This document shows positions 1-13,762 of a stretch of DNA of 26,222 bases, piece by piece. Each line of letters begins with the position of its first letter. Position 1 is the first letter of the stretch. Below the pieces are notes generated by a model. It did not search any database. It saw only the letters and a list, made by a program, of their open reading frames with translations, and was not told where the DNA came from. The position numbers and the translations under genes are program-made. This stretch comes from Mesotaenium endlicherianum (taxonomy: Eukaryota; Streptophyta; Zygnematophyceae; Zygnematales; Mesotaeniaceae): positions 166,519 through 192,740 of the forward strand of contig WELA01003597.1 of the NCBI GenBank assembly GCA_009602735.1. Direction: 5' to 3'.

Positions 1-4098
<4,098 letters not shown>

Positions 4099-4667
4099 CT
4101 CTCAATAATCAACAGCAAGGAGGCGCACCGGTCGCTTCGCAGTTTGTGTCCTTACAACGTCAACCATATAGAGTGGTATCATATTTTTGGTCCAGTTCTA
4201 TGACATTGCATCAGTGTCTTAACCTGAAATCAATCATTTATAAGTATCTTCTTTCTCGAACTAGTACTTTTGTCTGCCGTGGACAGCTTTTTGATCCCTC
4301 ATGTATGCAGCACATCATTCAGAGTCACGAATTTGGCAAAAAGATAGTCGTACAATAATCCATTTTAAGCAGGCTTAACAGAAATAAGTCAAGAACATGC
4401 ACAAGCAGGCGCCATATGATTCCCTTAAGCTTTGCTTTACAAGCTCGAATGCGTAACTTACTATACATTATCTCCCATATGGATGCCTGCTCCACCAACT
4501 GTTGCTCGGGCTAGCTGCATATACAGGCTGAGGCCCACGTCACATGGTATTCCATGTCTTCTGCAAGCTTAAGTATATTGCACTTATAAAATGAAAAAGA
4601 CGTGAAAGTTCCCCACAGGGAATGCGCTAGAATAATTTGTGTGTTAGACCAGGTAAGGGTAGCAACT
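4099..4667. other. Convergent intergenic region, kinase / exchanger
   Basis: The kinase (+) stops at 4098 and the exchanger (-) stops at 4668, so this 569-base stretch must hold both 3' untranslated regions. It is AT-richer than the flanking exons. I see no conserved frame, RNA gene or clear terminator. A TGTAA-like element (the common green-algal polyadenylation signal) can be read on the minus strand near 4433, about 235 bases after the exchanger stop, but such a short motif is weak evidence. Confidence 0.5.
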
Positions 4668-7600
4668 CTAGAGTGGTATGATGCTTGATCGCCTACTTAA
4701 GCTACCGCGATGCTCTCTGGATGGAGGAGCCGGGGGCGGGAGTAGGGGTACACTTGATGGAACTGCCTCTAGGATCAGATTGGTGCTGGCATTAGACCTG
4801 ATGGTCATTTCTATCTCTTCCATGTGCTGCTGCTCTGGCTTTCTTCGAGATCCTGCAAGGCCCAATAGAAGGTTATTGGTATGAAAATAAAGATATAAAA
4901 GATATTAGACAGCAGCTATAGCTTTTAAGCATCATTCCAACAAGTTGAGCTTAAATTAAAAGGGGTCGGTGGGTGCCCCCCTTCCCACCATTGGCATGCT
5001 CCTCATTGTTTGGTGTCACCCCAAAGAAGGGCGTCAGATACTTCTTGTCAATATTGGCGAAGGATGTCCTGCATAGACAAGGAGGCAAGGCAAATGAGCA
5101 ACAGCCTCATATCTTTTCTGGTCGCTTCTTGGTATATCCATTCATAAGCACTTGCAAAGCAAATCGCGCAGATGTTCGCTCCCTTATCTCCAAGAGTCAA
5201 ATGCCAAACTTGAATGCATATCAGTGGCAGGTGCAGGCACGCAAGCACGCAAGCCAGACCCCCTTCCATACTCACTCCTTCTTGAGCTTCTGGAGCTTCT
5301 TCTTCAGCCTGGCCTTCTGCTTTGCTAGCACCTTCAGACCTGCAAGTTCCTTGTCCTCCTCCAGGTCTATGTCCTGCTACCATACATGGCCCATGTCTCA
5401 GTACATTTGTTCCACACGCAACGAGTAAATTCCTCAAATAGAACTGGGGTGTAAGAGATAAATTGCGGCTTTGGGAGCTTCAGGTAACAACGAGCCGTTA
5501 ACCATGAATCTATTATCCGAGTAGCTGAAAGAAACCGGAATGTATCAACCCAAACAGGCATCACCTGTAGTTCTACTTGAGCACATGAGAGGGCACCAAT
5601 GGCAAAACAGCTGGAGACACCAAGGCATACCAAAGAAGCCATAAATTTCATCTGCCCTCTTATGGCACGCCTCTTCAACTTGGGTTGGTACCTTGCGATG
5701 AGTTTACCAAAATTAGGGACTTAGCTAGTTCTAGAGAAAATAGAAGAAAGAAGAAGGGATTGCAGATCTTTGGTGGGGGTATCAGGGTAGGCAACCACAA
5801 CCTCATCAGCAACCCCACCCTTGTTGGGGCCGTCCCGATCCTGCACCACACAAGCAAAGAAGCATCACGCCCATTGCATTCCTCATCGTGAGAATGCACG
5901 TCACATGTATGCTCCCTGAAAGCACAGGGCTAGGGCTGGGAATGGTCTCTCCTGCCAGATTGGAGGCGGAGCCATCAGGTGACAGGACAACCGGAGAGGG
6001 AGCTCCTGAGTGACGAATGCAAGAAGAATGCTTTAGGCAGTCGGGCTAGCTTCCGCATGGCACCAGCGTGCGGAGGGTGAGACAAGTGGCTGAATGCTGG
6101 ACTTCTGAGCAAGCAAGAAGTAGGAGTCAATGGTGAAGCGCACCTGCTCTGGCGCGTAATCAGGGCCGTGGCATTCGATGTTGAGAACGCGCAGCATGTA
6201 GGGCGTGCTTCCTCCTATCGTCAGCACCTGCCGGCTCACGCATGCCCTGATCCATCAGACCAGCCTTCGTGGAAGCTGGCAAAGCGACGTACTCACTGCT
6301 TGCCCACTCTTACAATGCAGAGCACTGTGTGGGCATACAAGATCTCAGACAATGCGGCATTGGTTTCTGAAGCCCATCTTCACACGGCAATGACATCAAC
6401 TGGGAAGGACTTGTCGGGCGGAGCACCGTGTGACACCAGCAGCTAGAACAAATAGCAGCACAAGCCTACGAGCACTTGACCTACTTTTTCATAGATACAA
6501 TCTACATGGAAGAGGCCCTGACAGGAGCTATCCCTCTATGTCCAGGGCAAGGCCACAGTTAACCACCAAAATTGGGAAGAGGGGGGGAGGGACTCGTGAG
6601 GACAAGCGGGCCTGATTGATTGACTGCCACTTGCAGGCGGGCAACGACAGTTCCCATCTCTCTCCCACAACGGCAGGTTGCTGCAAGTTGACTCGGGACT
6701 GGAGGCAGAGGCTTACTGTGAAGAGGATGGTGAAGAGGGAGGATGTGAGAAGCACGCGCCCATGGTTGTCCGGAAGATCTGCCACGGACTGCAGTGCCAG
6801 CGCGAATGCCATAGCTCCTCGTAGCCCTGTGGCCGTCACACACATGAGGAGAGAGAAGTTGTGCTTCAAGAGATGCCCTTCTTTACACCAAACGTGCCCC
6901 AGCAGTCAGAACCTTGTTGTATCTTCATTAATCGCAAAACTCAGTCTTGCAAGGAACTCAAGTGAACAAACTTCATAGACGTCAAGAGGGAAGTCAAGTG
7001 GCGAGTGCGCATGTTAAGAGGTCAATGATGAGAGGTACAAGCATTCTGTACCAGCAGGCAGAAGGGAAGGGCGACCAAAGGCTGACCTCCAAACCAGAGG
7101 GCAATCTGATGAGACAGCGGAATTTGTCTCTCTGCAGGCCTGAACCGGTTCACTATGTAGGAGAGAGGGAACACATTCAGCACCCTGCTCAGGCACCATC
7201 CAAAGAGAAGGCTCAGTCATACATCCTCTGCCTACCACATCCTCTACCTACCACCTGGATTAATCAGCTACTCCGAAGATCGATTGTCGCACATGAGTTG
7301 TCCCAGGGGTAAGAAGTAAGGAGGAGCATCTCACCTCGCCAGGAAGATGCTGAGCTACTCCAACCAACATGCCAAATACCACAAAGCCGAGGAGTGAATG
7401 AATGTTAGCTTCTTGAAGGAAACAGTGGGCTAGGCTAGGCTCTCGTCATATTGAAACACAAAGTTTAGAACATTTAGATTATACTGGAGACAACTGCAGT
7501 ATAGCAAACACCCGCCAGCACATTGCCATGACTTTAGGTTGAACAGTGACTCCATAAGCATTCAGAGAAAAAGCTATGAACGGCGTATGTCGTGTAGCAG

Positions 7601-10600
7601 AAAAATGGGAAACGTAGAGGAGGTTACAATGGTGAAGAAGGTGAAATTGTAGTCGTGCCAGCTCTGTTGCTCCAAAAACATCGCAACTCCCATGTAGATG
7701 AATCTGTCAACAGAAAGTAAACGCATCAAAATTCACTCTGGGAGACCCTACCCATAGTGGTAGTGTGAACATCAAAGCATGTTCAGAAAGGGAGAGACCA
7801 AAAGGTAGAGTTGGTAATTCATCTGATGTCACTCATGTGCTTACACAAAGGTTTCAGATAGCTTGGCGAGCATTCCAAAGAAACTGCCCGTGATCTCCTT
7901 CGCCTTTTCTGACAAGTTGGGCGCCACGTAGTACTTCATAGTCTGCTCTCATACACCAGAGGAGCCACGGGAGTACCATGAGCATGTGGCTGGCCCGTGG
8001 TGGACCCGTGGTGTGCTGTCCGGACACTCGGCCAAGAGTCCTGGCTAGAGGAATGCTTAAGTAAAAAGCTGAAGGTTATGCCAGCAGACATCCACCCAAT
8101 ACTAGCGGTTATTAGAATTTCAGATTACATGTTGTCAAGAAAACACAATGAGAGTTAAGCCAAGGATTTATTCCCTTGACAATAGAGCACAAAGAGCAAG
8201 AGCACTGATGTCATGTAAGGTAGAAACTGAAGAATAGGTTGCTGATTCAATTTCATTCTCTTGAAGTGCTTTTCATCCTTTGTCCTTTGGTAATGGAAAA
8301 GGAAGAAAGAAGAGCCACGTGCCAGACTGGTGAAGAGACATCAAAGTCGTGATTCACAGGAGATCCCAGCCGAATAGAAGTGGACAGAGCAAAATCCTAA
8401 ATTGCAGCAGCTCTTGAAGTCATTTTTGAAGGGTGAGGGAGAAGGAGAAAGGTAGGAGGGAGAAGCGTGACCCCACAATGCCAGAAAAGAGGATGGCCAC
8501 AATGCCTGACAGCTCCAGTGCGTCCGCCATCATGTACGCCATGTATGGGAAGAGCACAACCAGACAGGACTGCAGCATGCTCAAACTGCGGACATAAGCA
8601 AAACATTCAATGCTTCACTATTACCGCCGTCTTCACCATTTGTGAATACAGCGGAACCTTCTTTAAAAGCAACAAGAGATTGTCTTGAACCAGAGGAAGT
8701 CAATTGAAAATACATGTAGTAGCCACTTGCTACCTGGGCTGAAATATGTCAGTAGCATTAGTATCCAGAGCAAGAAACCGACCAAAAAAAAACCTTGAGA
8801 AAATAATGTATTGATGAGTGATACAACATATGCTAGCACGGCCTTATGGGACACCCATTCCATACCAAGAAGGTCAACACGTAATATTCCAAAGTGGTCC
8901 CACCAAGGGTTTGGGTTCAGGGTGTCAGATTTATATTGCCGACTGATTAATCCTACACAAAAGGATGCCAGTAATGGGCATTTTTTGTCATGATCGTGGT
9001 CTTTGCAGATGTAGCAATGTGTGGATACCGTGAACTGCCTTACCATGTCAACTTTGGTTGCAGTCAACTGCTACACAGCTCGTGGAAAAGCCGGAGTGTT
9101 TGTGCCAACATTTTTCACAAGGAGTAGAAAGAAGGGATGCAGGGGCTCAAAGGAGATTGAGAGATGATGACCTTTTATCTTCAAATTGGCCGTGCTTGAA
9201 GAGCAATGCGCTGAGCAGCCCCCACATAACACCTGGCATTATTCACACCTTTAGAGGGCTAGTTAGTTTGTTCCGCCATTGCCACTCAACTCTCCAACCA
9301 CAAGCAATTCTCACAGGCATAGGAGGTACCTATAGTGTCCTAAGCACCTCTGAATCTGGTTCTTATCTGCTAGCTCATTTTCTCTCCAGTCTCGGCTCTC
9401 CCAGCATGGGCTTCTTCAAATTTCTTCTAGGTCAAACTTTATACTCCTATTTTTATGCTAAAAATGGCGTTGCCTTGGTACTGGAACAAGGAAGATTGCA
9501 TGCTAATTGAGCCTGGAACATCTGAGGCTGAATTGAGGAGACAAGGTGTTCATTCATAAGGTCAAGAAGGCCAACCTATGGAAAATGAGCCAACAAAGAT
9601 GACAATGAAGAACCACAAGGCACCAAGTATGCCTCCACCACCACCTGGACTGTTAATGAAAGATAGAACTGTCCTGCACAAAGCGTTGTACAGATTCCTG
9701 ACACCTTCAGAGAAGGTCCACTTTTTTTGATGGCCACGGCTTGAACTTCACTCAAAAGGCTGCACCTGAACTGATAGGACACTGAATTGTCAAGCTGCAA
9801 GCAATCGTCACGAGACACACATCACGAAGCTGACCACATTACAATTACTTTTTGTGTTTTAGATCGGCTTTTCACCACACAATACCAGGGTACATGATCA
9901 GCGTGCTTGCTGCATGGTAGTACGATCAAACAGCTGGCAACAGACATCCTTTTCCCAACTCCGTCTCGAGCACCAGGTTTGCATCTAGAAGTGATAAGAG
10001 TTCCTCTCACCTGTACATCACGATCGCAACCTGTCAATAAGATGCAAGAGCACCTGTTAGAAGAAGCCGATTGATCCTTTGTCAAGTACCAGGATGCAAT
10101 ATATTTTTTCTGAAAGCAATATCGCAGTAGGCATACTCCTTTATCTGTGAAAAGAAATTTCACAAAGACGTAGAGATGATGGGAACTTACGGCATCGTTG
10201 AGCACCGACTCGCCAAAAACAAATGAGTACAGGTTGCCATCAACTCCAAGCTCCTGCCAATGATGCAATAAAAACACTTCTATGAGGAGCATTGCACAGC
10301 TCAGAAAAGTATTTCTGTTCCTCATAGTCAAACACAACACCTTAATTTGTCTATTCTCAACATAAGAGCACAAGGTGTGGCTATGAGGCTGCCTCTATCA
10401 AGTATGCTGGAAGTGGCCCAAAGGACAATATTTGGACCCATACATAATGCACCACTTCCTTTTTCTCAGAGAGTAGACGTCAACTTTATTTGTAAGACTA
10501 AGGGCTAGGATGCAAAAAAAAACCGCTCACATGGAAAATTGCAAGCACTGTGACTGGATCGGTGGCGGAGATCAAGGCGCCGAACGCGATGGCCACGAGG

Positions 10601-12739
10601 AGAGGCATAGAATGGGCCCACTGTAGCTGCCCCACAGCATACCTGCACATTTTCAAAGCGCAATAGGAACTCCAAGTCTTGAGGGGGATTATCATACCCA
10701 TTTGGGCTTCTATTGTGGAACGGCTTCAGCCTTACTGTCATGATTTTCCAAAGTGATGCACGCAATCTTTAACCAGTCTAATTCCTGGCCCAATGCATGT
10801 ATTAGTGAACTTCAAGTATTTGTTGATAGACCTTCACACAATTCTCATGAATATGATATTAATGTCTTCTTTGCTAAGGACTGTGTAAAGCAATTCAAAA
10901 TCTCACAAGCAGCTGACTTTTGGCTAACAATGGGCTTACAATCAAAATGTTCATATGCAAAAACTGCTTTACAGCTGGGTTGATGTGTCTCACATAATTG
11001 TGCCGACAGTGACTGCCGATATGAAAGTTCCAGCAAAAGCATAGGCGCATATTGCTCCAAAGTTTTTAAAAAATGTTTTCTGCGCATGGGGGCACATTTA
11101 TCAATGTAAGAGAGCTGTCTAGCTTCAATTTTATGTACATCATACAATAAGCAAGCAGGAATGATTTTGCACAATTGTACGAACACAATCTCAGTCTAAA
11201 ATTAGGAATTAGCTATATGTGAATGAGAATCAAGGATACAAACTTGAAATGCATGTGTGCTTGTGGTTAATTTAAGCAAAATGAGAGGGAAAGTGGCCAC
11301 TGCATGCTTGAAACGTGTGGATACTTACGGACTGCAGGCTCCAACCTGATTCAGTGCTCCACCTCTTAAGGTCAAGGTTCAGTTACTTCTCCTAAACAGC
11401 TGATATTGCGGGATTGCAGCAAAAGCATCACATACAAGTATGAAAGTACGACTTATTGCATCCAGCCGATCATTTTGTGCACCAAATCTGCTGAATATAT
11501 CTAAAGCGGCGCTTGTTGGGGATATAAGATGATGGGCGGCAGCAGAAAGTAAAAGAAGAAGCTGTTGTTGAAATTGATCCACAATCTGCAAAGAGTATTT
11601 GACAGGATTTCAGTATATAGCCCGAGGTTCTTCCGCATGCAACTCCAAATAATGCCTAAAGAGGTAAGCTTGAAGCCAACAAACTTTTTAGGCTTGATAA
11701 AAAGCTCGATCAGATATCTGGTATAGTCATGATGCTGGAAAGCCATCAGATGTTGATGAACAACCCTTTACCTAGCCAAGCAGAAATCTGCAGAGTTGTG
11801 TCAATTATCTGACGTACTTGTATCCTGCTTGTATTCTGATTTGAAACTTATCGTCCACATAATGTGTTTAGAACCGAGCTGAAGGCCGTCAAAATCAAGG
11901 AGTGCAACACATGATGTGGCAACATTGTCAAATCTAAGTATGAAGTATTCAGTCTCTACGTAATGCTTGCAACTGTTAGGTGCTTGCAACATACATGTTA
12001 CTGCTTACAGGCTCACTGAATGCTGCCTGTGTCTTGTTCATATAAAGATAATGCTAATTGTACCTGAACTCTGAATGGTGCCGAAGGAGCTTCACCAGGA
12101 GTCCAATGAGCACACCTAAATGAACACGCACCAGTGTCAGTCCGCTTGGGTCCAGGTCTGTCCCGCTTAATTAACCTGATTTGTAAGAAATAAGCATGCA
12201 GCTGCTAGTACTCCAGCTCTATAAACTTCGTAGATTTTGCTTCAAACCACACAATTATATTGTAATGTCTTCACGAGCTCCATCCTTGCAATTCAGAAGG
12301 ATAACCGGAAAAGAGGCTGTTGCAAGTAGATAAGTTTATGAACTTCATACAGCTCGATGTTAGCTTGTCATAATGTTGCACTCATACTTGTTGAGAATGA
12401 ACATGACGCTGTTCGTGATTCGTTTCTAAGCAAGCTGTAAGTGGAACGTTCAAGCCGTGATCCTACTTTCTTCTGAAATAAGTGATTAGAAGTACCAAAT
12501 CCGAGCCCGATGGCAGCCTCATGAATGATGACAATCTTTTTTCTCCGGAGAATGTACCCAGCAATGAAGGTAATTGCTAACATCATTAGCTGCGTAAGTA
12601 TGGAGACGCTAGCTACAAATGATGCATCACTCGGAATTTCAGTAGTGGAGAGTTGTTGCCCATTAGGCACGGTCATGGTCGTGAAATATGCACTTAGACC
12701 TTCTGCAGATACATTGAAATCAGGCATATTAGATTCCAT
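4668..12739 (-). CDS. Intracellular Na+(K+)/H+ exchanger, NHX5/6 - NHE6/7/9 class
   Basis: A multi-pass CPA1 antiporter expected in Golgi/endosome membranes, exchanging Na+ or K+ for H+. Modelled exons on the minus strand: 12739-12496, 12115-12064, 11585-11526, 11353-11329, 11079-10994, 10642-10531, 10253-10191, 10030-10011, 9649-9576, 9232-9172, 8585-8477, 7942-7845, 7703-7628, 7354-7335, 7184-7087, 6826-6717, 6227-6144, 5840-5802, 5373-5276, 5068-4989 and 4852-4668; all phases agree, giving 597 residues. Seen motifs: first membrane helix with LRRKK at about 65; inhibitor-site-like FFFYFLLPPIIF at 108-119; ATDPV at 182-186; GESVLNDA at 207-214, whose Asn-Asp pair is typical of electroneutral exchangers; GLRGAM at 400-405; and a Lys-rich helical tail followed by DKKYLTPFF. 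The third intron is AT-AC. Weak points are the join between the exons at 10011 and 9649, where homologues have more residues, and the loop around residues 460-480. The start is the first in-frame Met before the first helix. Confidence 0.88.
6386..6442 (-). other. Possible in-frame cassette exon in the exchanger gene
   Basis: Inside the intron between the exons at 6717 and 6227, a 57-base open block (19 codons, LLVSHGAPPDKSFPVDVIA) is bounded by CTAG upstream and GTGTGA downstream. Both flanking exons meet at phase 0, so its inclusion would keep the frame while inserting 19 residues into the last membrane helix region. Homologues as I recall them have no insert here, so the main model omits it. 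It may be chance. Confidence 0.3.
11354..11525 (-). other. AT-AC, U12-type-like intron in the exchanger gene
   Basis: On the minus strand the exon at 11585-11526 ends ...CCC ATC ATC TT and is followed by ATATCCCC. The intron ends GAGGTGGAGCAC at 11354, and the next exon (11353-11329) begins T GAA TCA GGT TGG. The join reads YFLLPPIIFESGWSLQS, the conserved exchanger motif. No GT donor exists between the conserved Pro-Pro and the end of homology. The first six bases match the U12 5' consensus ATATCCTT. CCTTAA at 11371-11366 (minus) matches the core of the U12 branch element TTCCTTAAC, and its last A is 12 bases from the intron's final base, inside the usual U12 spacing. Length 172. Confidence 0.8.
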
Positions 12740-13759
12740 GTCCTCGAACGTCCCTTTGCTGATGGTTTTTTATATCTTAGCTTCTTTTCTCATCATCTTG
12801 AAGATAAGCTGATGTCGTGGGCATGACAATGTTTCTCATCGATCTGAACGGCAGATTGCTTTATCAATGATAGTGCTTGCGAGTTATAAGAGCTATTAGA
12901 GCTGCCGAGACGTCTCACAAGAAATCAATGCCTTTGATAACCAAAGTAATCGTTATGTGGGGTGCTTCTACCGTATCTTTCGTAATTTTGCTAGGATGGG
13001 GGTAGCTCAGCATACGTGGCCTCGGTTGTGTTTGCCGCTGGAGGTGATACTCCCTCCAGCAACTATATGTTGGCAACCCGCTTTCCGTGTCTCCGGAAGT
13101 GGAAGTTAGCCTAGTGATGCAGTTTGTTCATCGGCCGAGGCAGGTCGAGGTGTGGGTAGAGAAGGGACGTACTGCACAATACATATACCCGACACGTATA
13201 AAACGGAGTATTGTCAGCGCGATTCATGATGTATCTTTAGTTTTGTATATCCTGACAGTACTATTTGTCCAGAATCAAATAGTGCACTCCAAGTGACCGA
13301 GTACGAATATTGTTGTTTCGGTGTCAAGTCATGAAATAAAAGGAGTAAATTAAGTTCCGATAGTGCATGCGGGCTCTCCAACAATTAAGATGCTGGCCTA
13401 AGCCAAAAAGTGACACCAACAATATGGCGCATCACACGTAACTAGCGGACACCGTAGCCTTAGTCGCATCCTTGCTTGATAAGTGACTGCAACAAGCTGG
13501 CACGCTTTGGCTACTGTGGGTGGATATAAGAAGGCAGGATGTTATATGTTGACTGATGTTGACTAGTGCTTGGCTTACGCTAGGAAGCAATAGGAGCCAT
13601 GCCGTTTACTGCGAGTAGTTCAGCCGCACAAACACGGAGAGAAGCAGGAAGCGGGCTTTTTAGTTCCAGGAGCCCAACTCAAATCCGTGCACATTGTGGA
13701 TTTTGGAGCTGCTCTTTCTCAAGAGGTTGAGTTGCTACAGAAGAGTCAATTATCTTACG
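12740..13759. other. Divergent intergenic region, exchanger / RFC1
   Basis: The starts of the exchanger (-) and RFC1 (+) face away from each other across about 1 kb, so both promoters and 5' untranslated regions should lie here. Visible elements are weak: a TATAAAA at 13197-13203 on the + strand, about 560 bases before the RFC1 ATG, and two TTGACT cores ten bases apart at 13549 and 13559. A 69-codon open frame at 13087-13296 has no recognisable content and is not called as a gene. Confidence 0.5.
13549..13564 (+). promoter_or_regulatory. Paired TTGACT elements
   Basis: TTGACT occurs at 13549-13554 and 13559-13564 within a ten-base imperfect tandem repeat, about 200 bases upstream of the proposed RFC1 start. 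TTGAC(C/T) is the plant W-box core; whether it is used here is unknown. Confidence 0.25.
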
Positions 13760-13762
13760 ATG
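13760..13762 (+). other. RFC1: Proposed RFC1 first coding exon consisting only of ATG
   Basis: The exon at 14209 opens with CAA GGT GAC ATA, giving QGDIRRFFG, but no in-frame ATG lies directly upstream in a plausible exon. At 13760 an ATG is immediately followed by GTAAGG, a good 5' splice site in phase 0. Joining gives MQGDIRRFFG, close to the conserved start of RFC1 proteins. The first two codons are therefore split by a 446-base intron. Another small upstream exon with its own ATG remains possible. Confidence 0.5.

Noticed and set aside
9058..9510. 150-codon + strand open frame
   Set aside because: Antisense to exchanger exon 9232-9172 and its introns; no domain recognised.
11329..11345. 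A 17-base exon using the AG acceptor GAATCAG instead of the AT-AC reading
   Set aside because: It loses the conserved F-E-S residues, and no GT donor upstream can supply them in frame.
11801..11992. Extra exchanger exon encoding RFDNVATSC... within intron 2
   Set aside because: The flanking exons join directly in phase (HHSEFR to LWINFNN), matching the spacing in plant NHX; adding this block breaks the phase of the next exon.
12996..13070. tRNA-like start (GGGGGTAGCTCAG resembling an A box)
   Set aside because: No B box (GGTTCGANNCC), no acceptor-stem partner and no cloverleaf could be drawn.
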